Source of the DNA: Phoronis australis
Taxonomy: Eukaryota > Phoronida > Phoronidae
Assembly (NCBI GenBank): GCA_002633005.1
Contig: NMRA01000060.1
Location: 1,010,058 to 1,074,057, forward strand
Direction: 5' to 3'
DNA: 64,000 nt
In this document: piece after piece, positions 12,130 to 23,067 of the stretch
How the letters are laid out: every line of letters begins with the position of its first letter
Position numbering within the stretch: the stretch's first letter is position 1
Position numbers and translations under genes: made by a program
The notes under the pieces: model-generated
Told to the model about the DNA's origin: nothing
The model's database searches: none
The model's input: only the letters and a program-made list of their open reading frames with translations

Positions 12130-12842
12130 GTGACTGTTTTAAGTGACTGGCAGATTTTGCTGTCATTACCAGTTGAATGACCTCTGACACTTCCCCTAAC
12201 ACCAAGTGAAATTTGGTCTGTGACTGGTGAAATGGAAACTATAGAGGAACCTAATTTTGTGTCATGTGCTTTTGATCTGTAATTCAAGTGTGCAGGATTG
12301 CTTTAAAAATTTAGACAAGACAGCTGTTAATTTTGTAGCATTCGTGTAGTGTCCTTTCAAATCCTGAGTAAATTCTATCAGTAGTATGTGTGGTTGAAGT
12401 AAATGCAGAATTAATCTCATTTATTTTCCCTTTTGGGGTCTGCATTTTACTGTGTTGAATTATTTGTCAACACTGTTGAAATGTGTGCTTGTATGAGAGG
12501 AGTACCTTGGAAAGCACTGTTTTTGCTGAGGAGCGTGCCCACATGTTAAAAAAAACAATAAATAAGGAAATAGATATTACATTAAATGAATTATGTAACT
12601 ATTCATCCAATAACATAGTATCTACTATTGTATAAATATTATTTAGATTATACTGTAAAACTGGTGTAGGTCGGATCCAACAAGACCAAGAGATTTCCTC
12701 CGAGTGAGGCCAGCGAAATCCAAATCTGAAGGTCTGTGAGCAACAACAGTTTCACGTACTTAGTCCGAGTTTACCAAAAATTTAACTTGTGCATTTCCAA
12801 CTTGCACAAGTTTTACTCCTCACAAATATTGAATGTTTTCAG
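12130..12842. other. MLX intron
   Basis: AT-rich, no feature recognised. Confidence 0.4.
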
Positions 12843-12940
12843 ACGATGAAGACAGTGATCACAAACAGTCTATGTCGTATAAAGACAGGAGGAGAGAGGC
12901 ACACACGTTTGCTGAGCAGAAAAGGAGGGACGCTATTAAG
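12843..12940 (+). CDS. MLX: MLX exon: basic region of bHLH
   Basis: 98 nt between GTTTTCAG| and TTAAG|GTAAAT. Encodes DDEDSDHKQSMSYKDRRR and then EAHTFAEQKRRDAIK. The H..E..R spacing of the E-box-contacting residues is kept, and the sequence is close to vertebrate MLX (DRRRRAHTQAEQKRRDAIK). Ends in phase 0 exactly before the expected RGYDDLQ exon (helix 1 and loop), which was not found in the window. Identity is very likely; whether the locus is a complete gene is not shown. Confidence 0.85.
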
Positions 12941-15470
12941 GTAAATCTCGTTGGTCAAACTTACGTCCAATGGGGTTCAGGCTCTTCCAAAGTGGCGTAT
13001 AGATGGCGCGCCAATCGATTGTCACTTAGTGTTTGTCGGTTGGTTTACCCTCTCACACAGTGCCACCTATACTGCAAAGTGACCCTGTGGAAACACGATG
13101 AACGTCCCCATCAGGGAGCGGGACAATGTCAACGAGCCAATCCAGGAATGCAGCAAGGACATCTGTTGTCGAAAATCATGATTCTATTTTTGGAGTGCTG
13201 GGATTCCCAGACCGCACTCTTCTACAAAGAAGATAAGAAAGACAAAAGCGCGCGGCTACCAAAATTTGATCAGCTGGGCGTTAAGACTTATTTGTGCAAT
13301 GGATTGTGGAGATGAAACTGCAGCAAAAGAATTTTTTAATGTTTATTATGAAATTGTCACAGAAAATGCCAACAGGCATACATAAAGAAATAAAAAAATT
13401 ATACACAAATACATGAATAAAATGTTAGGATTACAATGAAATGGTAATGAATATAAATAAATCATTTTCATTCGAAATAAATAATTTCACATGTATACAA
13501 TTTATCTACTCACACAAAGAGTTTACTCACACGGACTCACACAGAGCTTTAATAATAAAAAGGAATTTTGAAACTATTTCGAATAAAACCTTATTTTCAT
13601 TTAGGTCGAGCTCAATTTACATCCACTTAAAAAGAATTGAAGATCTGAATACTTTTTATAAACATTGTCAGAGTTTTTGAGTGTCTGGAAAAGTGGGGCC
13701 CTCTGCTCTCCCCACATACCGCACAGGCAAGAAAGAAAATATGAGCATTTGTCGGAGTGTCTCCACAGAAAAAGAGTGGGTGAAGTATTTCAAAAAACAC
13801 TGGGGCTAATATCTATGACTTTGTAGAATATTACGAGGCAGCATCAAACCCAGTAAAAGATTTTGAAGTGGAGATGTCAGTCAACTACACGGATGTCAAA
13901 GAGCACTTGGAAATTTGGCCTATATGAACCCGGTGAAGGTGAGTTGGAATAGTTACATGCAATTATTCTTTAGTAGTTTTAAAACTCTCATATCAAAGAT
14001 TTCGTCACAACGAGACATTTGTAGTTAATAACACTATCCACTTAGCTCAGTACTCAAAGTCAGTTTTCACTTTCTCTCCAGATGAGATACAGATTATAAT
14101 GTCCAACTGTGTGTTCTATTACTTTTGGTGTACTTTTATTTTGTTTTGGTGGTACCAAAACTGTGCACACTATTTTGTTATATTGGGGTTTCTTACATTG
14201 ATGGTGTATTTTTGGGCTGATAAGTACCGATAGTTTTGTGCTGATTTGTGTTGCTAGTGGCCCCATGATGGCAGCCATACAGGTTTGAATAAGTGCCCCA
14301 GTCCAAGACTGTTAATTAAAGATATCCCTGTTTCCAAGTTGAACTACCCTGGCTGTCAGAACCCAAAAAAGGTTACACACATGGATCAATTTTGTATGCT
14401 GTAAGATATATTTTCTACTTTGCCTGACATTTAATCATAACCTAATACAATGCAAAACAGCAAATTTACCATTTCGGTGAAAAAACTAAACTGTTACTAA
14501 TATGTATATTCCTCTTTTTCAGACAACCACAGTGATTTTACTGTCAGAAATGAAGATGGTGGGCAACGGAAAACAGTCCTAAGATAAGCTTAATGGGTTC
14601 AAAAGTAATGGAGTATCACCAAGTCTCAAACAGGCAAAAGCAAAAAAGGTATTGAATCCTAAGACATCTGAGTAACGTTCAGTATACACAACAAATCAAG
14701 ACCATACAAGTCTTTGTGACACTTTGTCATAAATTTTAAGTGAAGTAGGTGATGACGCTGAAGTACAATCATGTTGTTAAAGCGAGATTCAAATGTAAAA
14801 CAGCATCATGATTAGTTTGATATTCTAACTTGTTTCCTCATTACTAAATCTAGAGCTCATTCTACAGGTATTACAGACTGAACACGCATACAGACAAAAT
14901 GTACAGACCAAGGAAGTCACTGGATGGAAAAAAACAAGATATGAAGAATCAATATGCATGCAAGAAGTTGTTGCTTTTCCAGGGTACAAGATGAGCATAG
15001 CAACCAAGTATAATTAAAGTCCTATGTAGTGTTAATTAGGTAATGTCAAGTCAAATCAAAACACATTTCTAAGTACATTAAATGAAGTTAGCCTCAATGA
15101 CCAAACACTGAATTTCATTCAGCCACAGGGCAGTTTAAACAAGTGTCAAAATTGTGAAAGTTCATAAAACTCAGTACTGAGACATACTCTAAAACACAAA
15201 CCAAAAAATGAATGTTTTTTAAGAATATGCATTGTGTGCTTTTCAGCGATTACTTCAGCCAGTACAAATGTGGTTTGCTTTAGTCTGAAGTTTCTGATTT
15301 TAACTTGATATCACACCTAGCTATGCTAATGGTAAAACAGATTCATTAGCTACATTTTCCATAGTCATCTTTTATCAGCAGTTGACCACCAGATGTGTAA
15401 ACTACACGTATGAGCAAACACTGGGGATTAAAAAGTGTGTAGAGAGAAGTTTTCAATTAAAACTTTTTTG
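12941..15470. other. region after MLX exons, decayed coding-like scraps
   Basis: No MLX helix-loop-helix or zipper exon could be found. Short scraps with codon-like composition occur at about 13685-13930 (frame-broken; one stretch reads NIYDFVEYYEAASNPVKDFE) and at 14523-14590, suggesting an old transposon or pseudogene. No family is assigned. Confidence 0.3.
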
Positions 15471-15477
15471 CAAAGTA

Positions 15478-15755
15478 CGTTTTTGGTCTCGCGACGGACC
15501 AGGCCAGCTTGATTTGTGTAGATATCGAGTTTCAGTGTACTTCTGGTCCCTCGGCGAACTAGTCTGGTGATGTTTTTTTACCAAAGTGTGCTTTGTAAAA
15601 CTATTTATCTCAGCTGTTTGGTCCCGCGACAGATCGACTATTTTATAGGGATAATAAGCCCAGGTGTACTTTTGGTCTCGTGACGGACCAGGCCAGAATT
15701 TTTGTGTACTCTCAGTGTACATCTGGTCCCTCTGCGAACTGGTCCTGTATATCTT
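15478..15755. repeat. two direct copies of a ~95-bp segment, offset 189 bp
   Basis: GGTCTCGYGACGGACCAGGC recurs at 15485 and 15674, each followed about 60 bp later by CTGGTCCCTCNGCGAACT. A shorter relative (GGTCCCGCGACAGATCGAC) lies between them. Confidence 0.7.
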
Positions 15756-15759
15756 TTCA

Positions 15760-16465
15760 CCACGGTGTACAGAATGTTTTGGTTTCGTGGAACTGTTTTC
15801 AGATGATTTGTTTCATGATACATTTGACGTTTTTCAATTGTTGGCAACGTGATTCAGCTTAATAAAGTGATACTTAATTATTTATTATCGCTTTTAATAA
15901 TAGACTATGAGCTGAGAGCACCATCGTTCGCCAGTTTTTCTCGTAACGAGACAGAACACATGTTTATTTACGGACTAACAGTACAGGTCTTCGTTCTTAA
16001 ACAGCTTGAGGCAATTGCGATCATCTGATATTCAAGTTTTTACGCCCCGTCGGTGCTCTTTATGCTCTTGAATATTTGGTAGTTGTCTAAACCCTGTATA
16101 CACACCACACTTTTTCGTATGCTAAAAAGGTGTGTATAAGCAGTTGTTCCAAAGAAAATTTTTGCTGGTGGTGTGACTCATACCCAGATGTGCACGAATA
16201 TGGTTTCACGAAACTTATGAGCCAAGTTCATGTGACGAAATCAAGAAGGGTTTTTAGTTATCTTAAGAAAAACTCCAGGGACATGTTAAGTGCCAGAAAC
16301 GTACCAGGATGCATGGAAATTTCACTGTTTGGCTACAAAAAAAAAAGTTGTCTTACGCGGGAGGAGGGTTTACCCCGACCTCCCCCCTGCTCGGCGCCAC
16401 GCGCCTCTGGTTCGACCTTTGCGGGAATCCTAAACACCCCCTTACTGAATACGTAGATCCGCCAC
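15760..16465. other. unassigned, ends in a GGCGGATC-type element end
   Basis: No gene recognised. About 16335-16458 is C-rich and finishes GTAGATCCGCCACTG, the reverse complement of the CAGTGGCGGATC terminus seen at 17472, so it is probably a short related element. Confidence 0.4.
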
Positions 16466-16955
16466 TGACCTCGATTGGCGTACATGAAGTAATATCCCAC
16501 TCGACCTTACTCCGCGTATCAACCGAGACCGAATTTTTTTCACCCAGGCTGTTCACATGGCGGGTCACATCATATATGCACATGTATGTACTTGCGCGTT
16601 AGGTTGCAAGTTTTCTCTTGTAAAAGAAACAGTTTTAAAAGTAACGATTTATTTCTTGAAAAGAGGTAGACAATATGAAAACAACGGCAACTGTGGAGTG
16701 AACTTGTAACATCTCCTGGAAATAGTTAAAAAACAACAATGTTTGATATTTTAATTTCCTAGGAATCGGCGCCTGAGTTGCAGACGACATAGTAGCCTAT
16801 TCAGCAATTGAAAACTGAGACATAAGTGTTTTATAATTAACAGTTTTGTTCCAGATTTTACGTTTAGGACCTGGTTGCATGTCGATTGTTAGTAACACTG
16901 CTGCAACTGTATTACTTTAAACTATATTCGGAAAGTTTGATGATCGAACCTGCGA
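16466..16955. repeat. dispersed ~490-bp repeat, copy 1
   Basis: Closely matches 35055-35552 in the same orientation, from CTCGATTGGCGTACATGAAG to GTTTGATGATCGAACC. The ends are not obvious inverted repeats and the class is unknown. Confidence 0.75.
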
Positions 16956-16983
16956 TCAGCAGAATGGTTAATGTTGGCCAAAT

Positions 16984-17090
16984 CAGAGACCGTAGAGAGG
17001 GAGACGTTTGACCTAGCGAAATCCTATTGGACGGCCACTGGCGGCCATTGTTGTTCCATGGACCGTAGAGACGTCTAGCGGGTGTGTGTG
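16984..17090. repeat. ~110-bp dispersed repeat, copy 1
   Basis: Shares GAGACCGTAGA...GACGGCCACTGGCGG...CTAGCG with 19686-19795, and a shorter inverted relative lies at 21499-21572. Confidence 0.65.
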
Positions 17091-17471
17091 GGAAAAAAGG
17101 AATATGGCTGATACTCGTGGTCAGTGGTCACAGCATAGACTAGTTGTCTATAATCTATGGTCACAGAGACAAGATATTTTATCTGATCATGTAGTTCATA
17201 TAGATTTCCCATAGTTAATACCTCTGAGGGTAGTGCTGTGTCAAGTAACTTCAAAACAAGATATGCCGGCTGCAGTCCCTAAAAAGAGGATCAGACTCGG
17301 AGGAGCTTTTTGCGCTGCAGAAAAACCGGGACTTGCACTCCCCACTGATAAAGACAGGTGAGATATACGAGTGATACAAAGAATTCTTTTTGTGAAAATG
17401 CTGCCTGTCAACCATTGATGTTGGCAGAGTGATTTGATCTTGTCTTACCTTTAAGTTTCAACGTTTTATTC
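17091..17471. other. unassigned spacer
   Basis: No gene or repeat with clear ends recognised. Confidence 0.3.
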
Positions 17472-18327
17472 AGTGGCGGATCTAGGATATCACAAGGGGG
17501 GGGCCAACTTTTTGTCCGGCTGTAAGCATTTGCGCAAACCGAACCACGATTGTCGATGCGCATAGCACCGAATGGGGGGAGGTCGGGAGGGGGGTTTGCC
17601 CCCCTCCCACCCTGGAAATTTTTCTGTTTTTACCTCTAAAAATCAAGCATTTTCCTAGATTCCTGAAGTATTATCGAAGAAAAAAAAGCAAAAAAATGAG
17701 AACGTGTCAAACAGGAAAAACTGCAAGTAACAAGGAGTCGAGCTCACGACCTGGCGGATAGAGCGCACGTACGTTGCCACTACACCACCACAACTTATCT
17801 GTAAACGTCGGACTAAGAGACCTACTTGTTTATGGTCCACAGCGTTTGCGCGCGAAACCTACTTCTTTTTGTAATGCTTATTGCACGTTTTATATTTTGT
17901 GCCATCAATTCTTAACAAATTTGTCGTATTTAAAATAGTCTTCAAATGCCCAAAAGACCAAATCCGTTTTTCGTGTTGGCAATAATGACGGGATTGCTTT
18001 GGAAATCGTCTTAAGATAAGGTTTGACAAAGAGAGTATTGCGAGTTTCTGAGTGATTCACTAAGGCTTCGATTAAAATTCACATCTTTACCAGTAGCTTC
18101 TGTTTTTTCATCGTCACTCAGGTTCCATTTTCTTTAAAAATGAAGTAAATTTTCTTCATTGCACAGTGGAGCAGACGACGGAAACGGAGTCGTAGTGTGC
18201 AGCGCCACAGCCGGTCGCCTGGGATACCGCGGGAGAGCCTATACTTAGCCATAGTTCCGTTACGAAAGCGCCGTGTTCCGAATTTGACACTTGAAATTGG
18301 ATCTGGCCCCCCCCTAAATCCGCCTAT
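17472..18327 (+). mobile_element. GGCGGATCTAGG-ended repeat, copy 2 (complete)
   Basis: About 855 bp beginning GTGGCGGATCTAGG and ending with the reverse complement of AGGCGGATTTAGGGGGGGGC, so the termini are inverted G-rich repeats. The interior has a tRNA-like stretch on the minus strand (about 17720-17800) and matches 8597-9394 in inverted orientation. It looks like a non-autonomous transposon; superfamily not assigned. Confidence 0.65.
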
Positions 18328-18694
18328 GTTATTTGATTACTCAAAGCAAAATTGTGGAAATCCGTTACATATGGCCGGGATGATGGGTACTAAGTACTTG
18401 ATTTTAGAGCCAGTTACTCCCAATGAATTACGCCCGTTCAGTGCTAGTAACTGGTTCTCAAACGAATTTTGAGTGAGGGACCCACCTATCAAACTATAAC
18501 CGAAATTGTCCTGCATGTTGTTCATGACTTAGGGCCTACTGATAACTTGTGTTTCTATTCTATGATTGGATCTAAACTGTAATTTCTTTCACTTCTTCAA
18601 TTCACTTTAGTGTTTATACATTCAGATCCAAGAGATAGCTGATAAACAGCAAGTGTGAGGACCTGCTAAGGAGAAATGCGGTGATGTTAACTTG
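18328..18694. other. unassigned spacer
   Basis: No gene or repeat with clear ends recognised. Confidence 0.3.
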
Positions 18695-18702
18695 TTCCAG
18701 TA

Positions 18703-18858
18703 CAGTGCTGTAGTGGTAAAATTAGAGGTAAGTAGGCGCCTAAAGCCCACCGTATCTCATTGAGCACTGAACGTAACTTACGGTGCGTAGGCGCTACTTT
18801 CAAATGCCAAAAGGTGGTTGGCTGCGCCTACGTGCACCTACGCTCCACTACAGCACTG
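18703..18858. mobile_element. hAT-type MITE, copy 2
   Basis: 156 bp beginning CAGTGCTGTAGTGG and ending with CCACTACAGCACTG (14-bp perfect inverted ends). It is flanked by ttccagta / gtccagta, an 8-bp target duplication with one mismatch. Related to 5188-5348 in opposite orientation. Confidence 0.85.
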
Positions 18859-18866
18859 GTCCAGTA

Positions 18867-19685
18867 GACTAGTACGGGTTTAGTTAGGTCTTTACTGTGA
18901 TGGGCATTCATTGTACTTTGAAGGACCTATAGACGGTCCAAAGGGTCATTACTTGAAAAATTTTTCAATCAGGTGTTATTCCAAAGCAACATGACTCCGA
19001 AGGGTTATTACTTAGCTGCAATAATGGGAAAGAGTGAGTGACGCTGCATAGAGAATATTGCTGATGCCACATATTTTTCCTGCATGTTGTATTTGTTATA
19101 ATATATGATATTTTTCCACCCAATAGATCACAGCTACACCACGAGTGAGCCCAGTGAAACACCCCCATAAGCTGAGCACCATGCAGTGCTGCTTTAGTAA
19201 AGCTCTTAGGTGAGGTAATAGGACATAACTGATAATGACCATAATTTCATCCTCCATGACTGATGGTTTTTGTTATACCTATTGTATTGCTACCTGAAGC
19301 TCACCTCTCTACTTACTATAGTTGTAAAAAAGCGGACTATGTTGTTATACCTATTGTATTGCTACTTGAAGCTAACCTCTCTACTTACTATAGTTATAAA
19401 AAAGCGGACCGCTGAAAATCAGAGGATGAGTCTTGAGCCAGGCTGTTTGTTAAAAATCTTGGTGTGGACAAGTAGACAGTTGTAGGTAGTTAACATGTGT
19501 AGATGTATTTTTGTATTCATTCATTTCAGAAAGTTGTTGACTTGCATGTGAAAGTAAGTCAAGTGGGGATGCCGAAAAGTCTGCACCCAGCGGTCCCTAT
19601 TGCGCCCGTGACTGTAGAGGGAATTGTCAGTGGTGCTGTCAGATTAGGCATGGCTCCATTAACTTCAGCATCTTTGGTGCTACTA
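18867..19685. other. unassigned, with a local duplication
   Basis: Only a 72-bp tandem duplication (next entry) stands out. The ORFs at 19503-19781 and on the opposite strand overlap a dispersed repeat and are not supported. Confidence 0.35.
19271..19409. repeat. 72-bp tandem duplication
   Basis: TGTTATACCTATTGTATTGC starts at 19271 and again at 19343, and the copies run to AAAAAAGCGGAC with few differences. Confidence 0.85.
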
Positions 19686-19795
19686 TCAGAGACCGTAGAT
19701 AGGGAGACAGTCCACCTAGCGAAATCCCATCGGACGGCCACTGGCGGACATTATTGTTTCATGGACTGTAGACACATCTAGCGAGTGTGCGTGCA
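19686..19795. repeat. ~110-bp dispersed repeat, copy 2
   Basis: Diverged copy of 16984-17090 in the same orientation. Confidence 0.65.
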
Positions 19796-20431
19796 ATAAA
19801 CAAATGTGGCAAGATATCACGGCTCCCATCAGTAAAAAAGCAATGGTGCTTTTTGCACTGCCTACGGCTGCAGCAACAGTTAATTGAAAATTCGTGACTC
19901 ATGCTTTTTTGCTTCCTCAATGATTAAGATAGGTGATGTTCATGATTGAAACAGAGGATATTTCTGCGTGAATCTCTTGCCAGTCATTCAGTGATGGACT
20001 GGGTGTCTTTACTGTTTTCTGCATTTGATTGCTGATATAGAAAATTGTCATAAATTGTTTGCATGATTTTGGAAACTACTGATTAATTTATTCTATGCCC
20101 ATTGATGCTTCTAATTACTTTTTTCATTTCGTTCTGCAGTCTTAATACATTCAGATCTAAAAGATAATTATATTTACTATTGTTTACTAATTTTGTTTTT
20201 TATCATATATTTATTTTTATATCTATTATTGATTATTTATTATTGTTTATTTGCTATTACTTATTTAAATTATTTCTTGTGATCCCATACAGTCAACATC
20301 CTGGCTGTCGTTGATCAATAATCTGTATAATATGATCATGATATGTACTTCAGTGCATAATAACTATTATGTTTATGGTTTGGTAACCTACTTGATTATT
20401 TGCCATAGGAAGTGGTGAAGGAAGTGTTCTT
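19796..20431. other. AT-rich spacer
   Basis: No gene recognised; strongly AT-rich near 20160-20280. Confidence 0.35.
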
Positions 20432-20435
20432 TTAA

Positions 20436-20633
20436 AGGCACATTGAGCCATACATCTGTGGACACTTCGGTGGTATGTGTATTACCTTGGAAACTTGTTA
20501 CACTTCAGTGACGATGTTGTTTGTTTAGATTTTTGTTTTGACATGGGTTTTAAAACATCAAGTCAAGAAAAAATAAGGCGTCGTTATGTTATTTACTATG
20601 AAGTTGGCCTGCCAACGCAGGCTGAATATGCCT
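20436..20633. mobile_element. TTAA-flanked MITE (198 bp)
   Basis: Inverted ends AGGCACATTGAGCC and, on the other strand, AGGCATATTCAGCC (12 of 14 match), flanked on each side by TTAA (20432-20435 and 20634-20637). TTAA duplications are typical of piggyBac and Kolobok transposons. Confidence 0.65.
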
Positions 20634-20637
20634 TTAA

Positions 20638-21798
20638 CTAACTGCTGATAGTTGATTGAAAAATGTGGGTGATTTATGAGAGCTGGAAAGCATAGTGAAA
20701 AATATCCAAAATGGATTGCATATTCAATATGCATCTTAGCTGTTTTATGGGGGCATACAAGGCAGGTTTACTGGACTTCAGGCAGGAATTCCATCTCTTG
20801 CAGGTTTGGAACCCGTACCCCTCTTGTCTCCAGTTTCATTCACCACAACCCACCCCAATGCGCTACCCATTTCAGATACCATCGGGCACGGATGCTCGGG
20901 GTCCAGTGAATCAGTCAATATTTGGGACAATTTCATGTAAATGGGCACAGACACAACTGCTTGAATCTAGAACGTCTTTAAGATGTGAATTTTCGAAAGA
21001 AAGATCTACTAATTTCTCCATTTTATTTTAAAACACAGTTTGTGTGTTAAAAGCTTACATAATTAATTGTTAATTAATTGATATTAACACCTGGAATATT
21101 GGGGGAAGAAAGCTATCTCTGCCCCCAACCTTTCAATTGGTTGAGGGGCACCCCCCACTCCTATCTCTTCTTCAGCAGATCCATTTGATGTTTATTACAT
21201 TCCTGACCCCCCTGGACAAAATCCTACAGGTTCGGTACCTGCACAGTCTCCAATAACCTACTTTCATCTACTCAGCTCTTATTACTGAGTCTCCCTCTTG
21301 CTTATGATTTATTTCTCGTAATTTACAGTACCTTTGCTGCCCAAATTTTTTCTTGGTTTACTCTATATTTTGCCTATGTGTATTTTTCCATTACAGTGCT
21401 CGTGTTTTTTGTTTTCAGTATTTTAAACAAAGACACTTCACTGACAATTTTGTATTTGACAAACTAAGATCGGCCATAGTGAATGTCTTGCGTACTTCGT
21501 AGGCCCACACACACCCGCTAGGTGTCGCCACGGTCCATGACACAATAATGGCGGCGGCCTTGGTGAATAGTCTTGTTAGCGTCTTTGGCCAAATCCCCTT
21601 TTGTCCACTGACGTCACAAGCATACTGGCGCCCCCGGTGGAGGCCCTGAGAACTCGTAAAGAAACCGAGTTCATGAACCCGGAAGTATCCAGCCTAGCAA
21701 CGGCCGAGCCAAGCTGGCGAACAGACCTCCCGTTCAGCAAGACTTCGCGAGATTACGTGATATAATGCCGGTCATTTAAATGAGAGCTAGTGACTTTG
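20638..21798. other. unassigned spacer before the tandem cluster
   Basis: No exon recognised. 21499-21572 is an inverted relative of the ~110-bp repeat at 16984-17090. ORFs at 20676-21031 lack family features. Confidence 0.35.
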
Positions 21799-21802
21799 AC
21801 CA

Positions 21803-22115
21803 CAGGCGTCCTCAGCTTCTGATCGTCCCCAATACACTACATATAATACTACAAGGTAGGACACTCCTGACTAGAAATTCCACGGGTGCTTCACTTCAGC
21901 CGTCCATAGCAAACATAAAACTCAATAAATTTACACAAAACAGAGGTTCAACAAACCATGAAGAATTGTTCTTTCTCCCAATACCATTCACGGTGTCCTG
22001 TTCCGGTGACTTCGTAAGAAATTCGCAGTCAAAGAACAAAAATGTTCACAAAAAACCCCCGCGCACGTCCATCGGTTGCCGCTCGAGGTCAAGGACGGTA
22101 CGGAAATTACCGGTG
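21803..22115. repeat. tandem-unit boundary segment, copy 1
   Basis: Starts GGCGTCCTCAGCTTCTGATC and is shared with 30350-30552 (after gene A) and 44232-44540 (after gene B). Its presence upstream of gene A implies that an earlier unit, or its 3' flank, once lay to the left. Confidence 0.8.
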
Positions 22116-22117
22116 AG

Positions 22118-22171
22118 TTACGGAAGTACCGACATCGTGACTTTACGCGACCTATGTCGGTACTTCCGTAA
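22118..22171. repeat. 18-bp perfect inverted repeat (hairpin) at unit edge
   Basis: Arms TTACGGAAGTACCGACAT and ATGTCGGTACTTCCGTAA are perfect reverse complements separated by 18 nt. It lies where the boundary segment meets the gene A upstream region. Confidence 0.9.
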
Positions 22172-22816
22172 ATTTTCCGGTTGATCAGACGAAAAATGCT
22201 ATCTCCAGCACATGATAGGCTAACAGTGTAGCTATAAATAACTAATCAATAGAACAGCCATCTAAGTAGTAAATATCGAACATCACGAGAACAATAACTA
22301 GCGAGAAACGGGTGTTACTCTATGTGAGAGCGCTTGAATTTATCTATCCACACATTAAATTTCAGACAGATCTGCCAAAGGATTCAATTAACTGGAAACA
22401 AGTCCTTGGAAAATCTCGAATTACTCGAGAACTTAATAAGACATAGAGAAAAAGAAATGGCAGTTTTCCTAAAGCCATCAGGTTGAAATGATCTATCCAC
22501 ACCAAAAAATCAGAAAATCCATTCGGAAACAGTAGAGATATGGCTCTGCTAAACAAAAAAGTGAAAATGGCCACCACAGCGTCATCTTGCACTTGGTTTT
22601 AACCAAAAACAAAAGCCTTCGAGTCTTTCAAGAGACACATGTTGTGTGTAAATTTCAGGTTGATAAGTGAATTGCAAACAAAGAAACAAACGAGCAAAAA
22701 ACAAATTCTATGACAAAGCACATATTTGGATAATTTTCATTTTAACAAGTAAAGACAAACAAATTTGATGACAAAAGAACAGACTTAGAGAAATTTCATT
22801 TCATCAAGTAACAGCA

Positions 22817-22865
22817 CTACACACACACACACACTCGCACATACGCACGCATGCACGTACACGCG

Positions 22866-22902
<37 letters not shown>
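22817..22902. repeat. (CA)n/(CG)n microsatellite upstream of gene A
   Basis: Alternating purine-pyrimidine run (ACACAC, then CGCGCGCG, then CACACA), a potential Z-DNA former, ending about 60 bp before the TATA-like box. Gene B has the same at 36770-36853; gene C retains only a stub. Confidence 0.9.
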
Positions 22903-22960
22903 GCGCGTTGTCTCGCATTAGTTACCACTGGTGGCCGTCGGTGGCGTGGCACTTCTCCAG

Positions 22961-22968
22961 TTATAAAG
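22961..22968 (+). promoter_or_regulatory. TATA-like box of Link gene A
   Basis: TTATAAAG lies 71 bp upstream of the ATG in a block that is almost identical in A, B and C at the same distance. Start of transcription is inferred near 22990. Confidence 0.6.
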
Positions 22969-23031
22969 CACCTCGTTTACAAGGTCCTTCCCAAATCGAC
23001 AACTGAGAAAGCACGTACAGGTTTTAGAAAG

Positions 23032-23067
23032 ATGGCGTCTCTTTGTTTGTCAGTTCTCGCATTATTG
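23032..23067 (+). CDS. copy A exon 1 (signal peptide)
   Basis: 12 codons, ATG in context AAAGATGG, donor TTG|GTAAGT, phase 0. Confidence 0.8.

Noticed and set aside
12833-13315. 160-codon ORF taken as one gene
   Set aside because: Only the first part is the MLX exon; the rest is read-through into the intron past a good donor at 12941.
22817-22902. CRISPR-like array
   Set aside because: Simple dinucleotide microsatellite in a eukaryotic genome.
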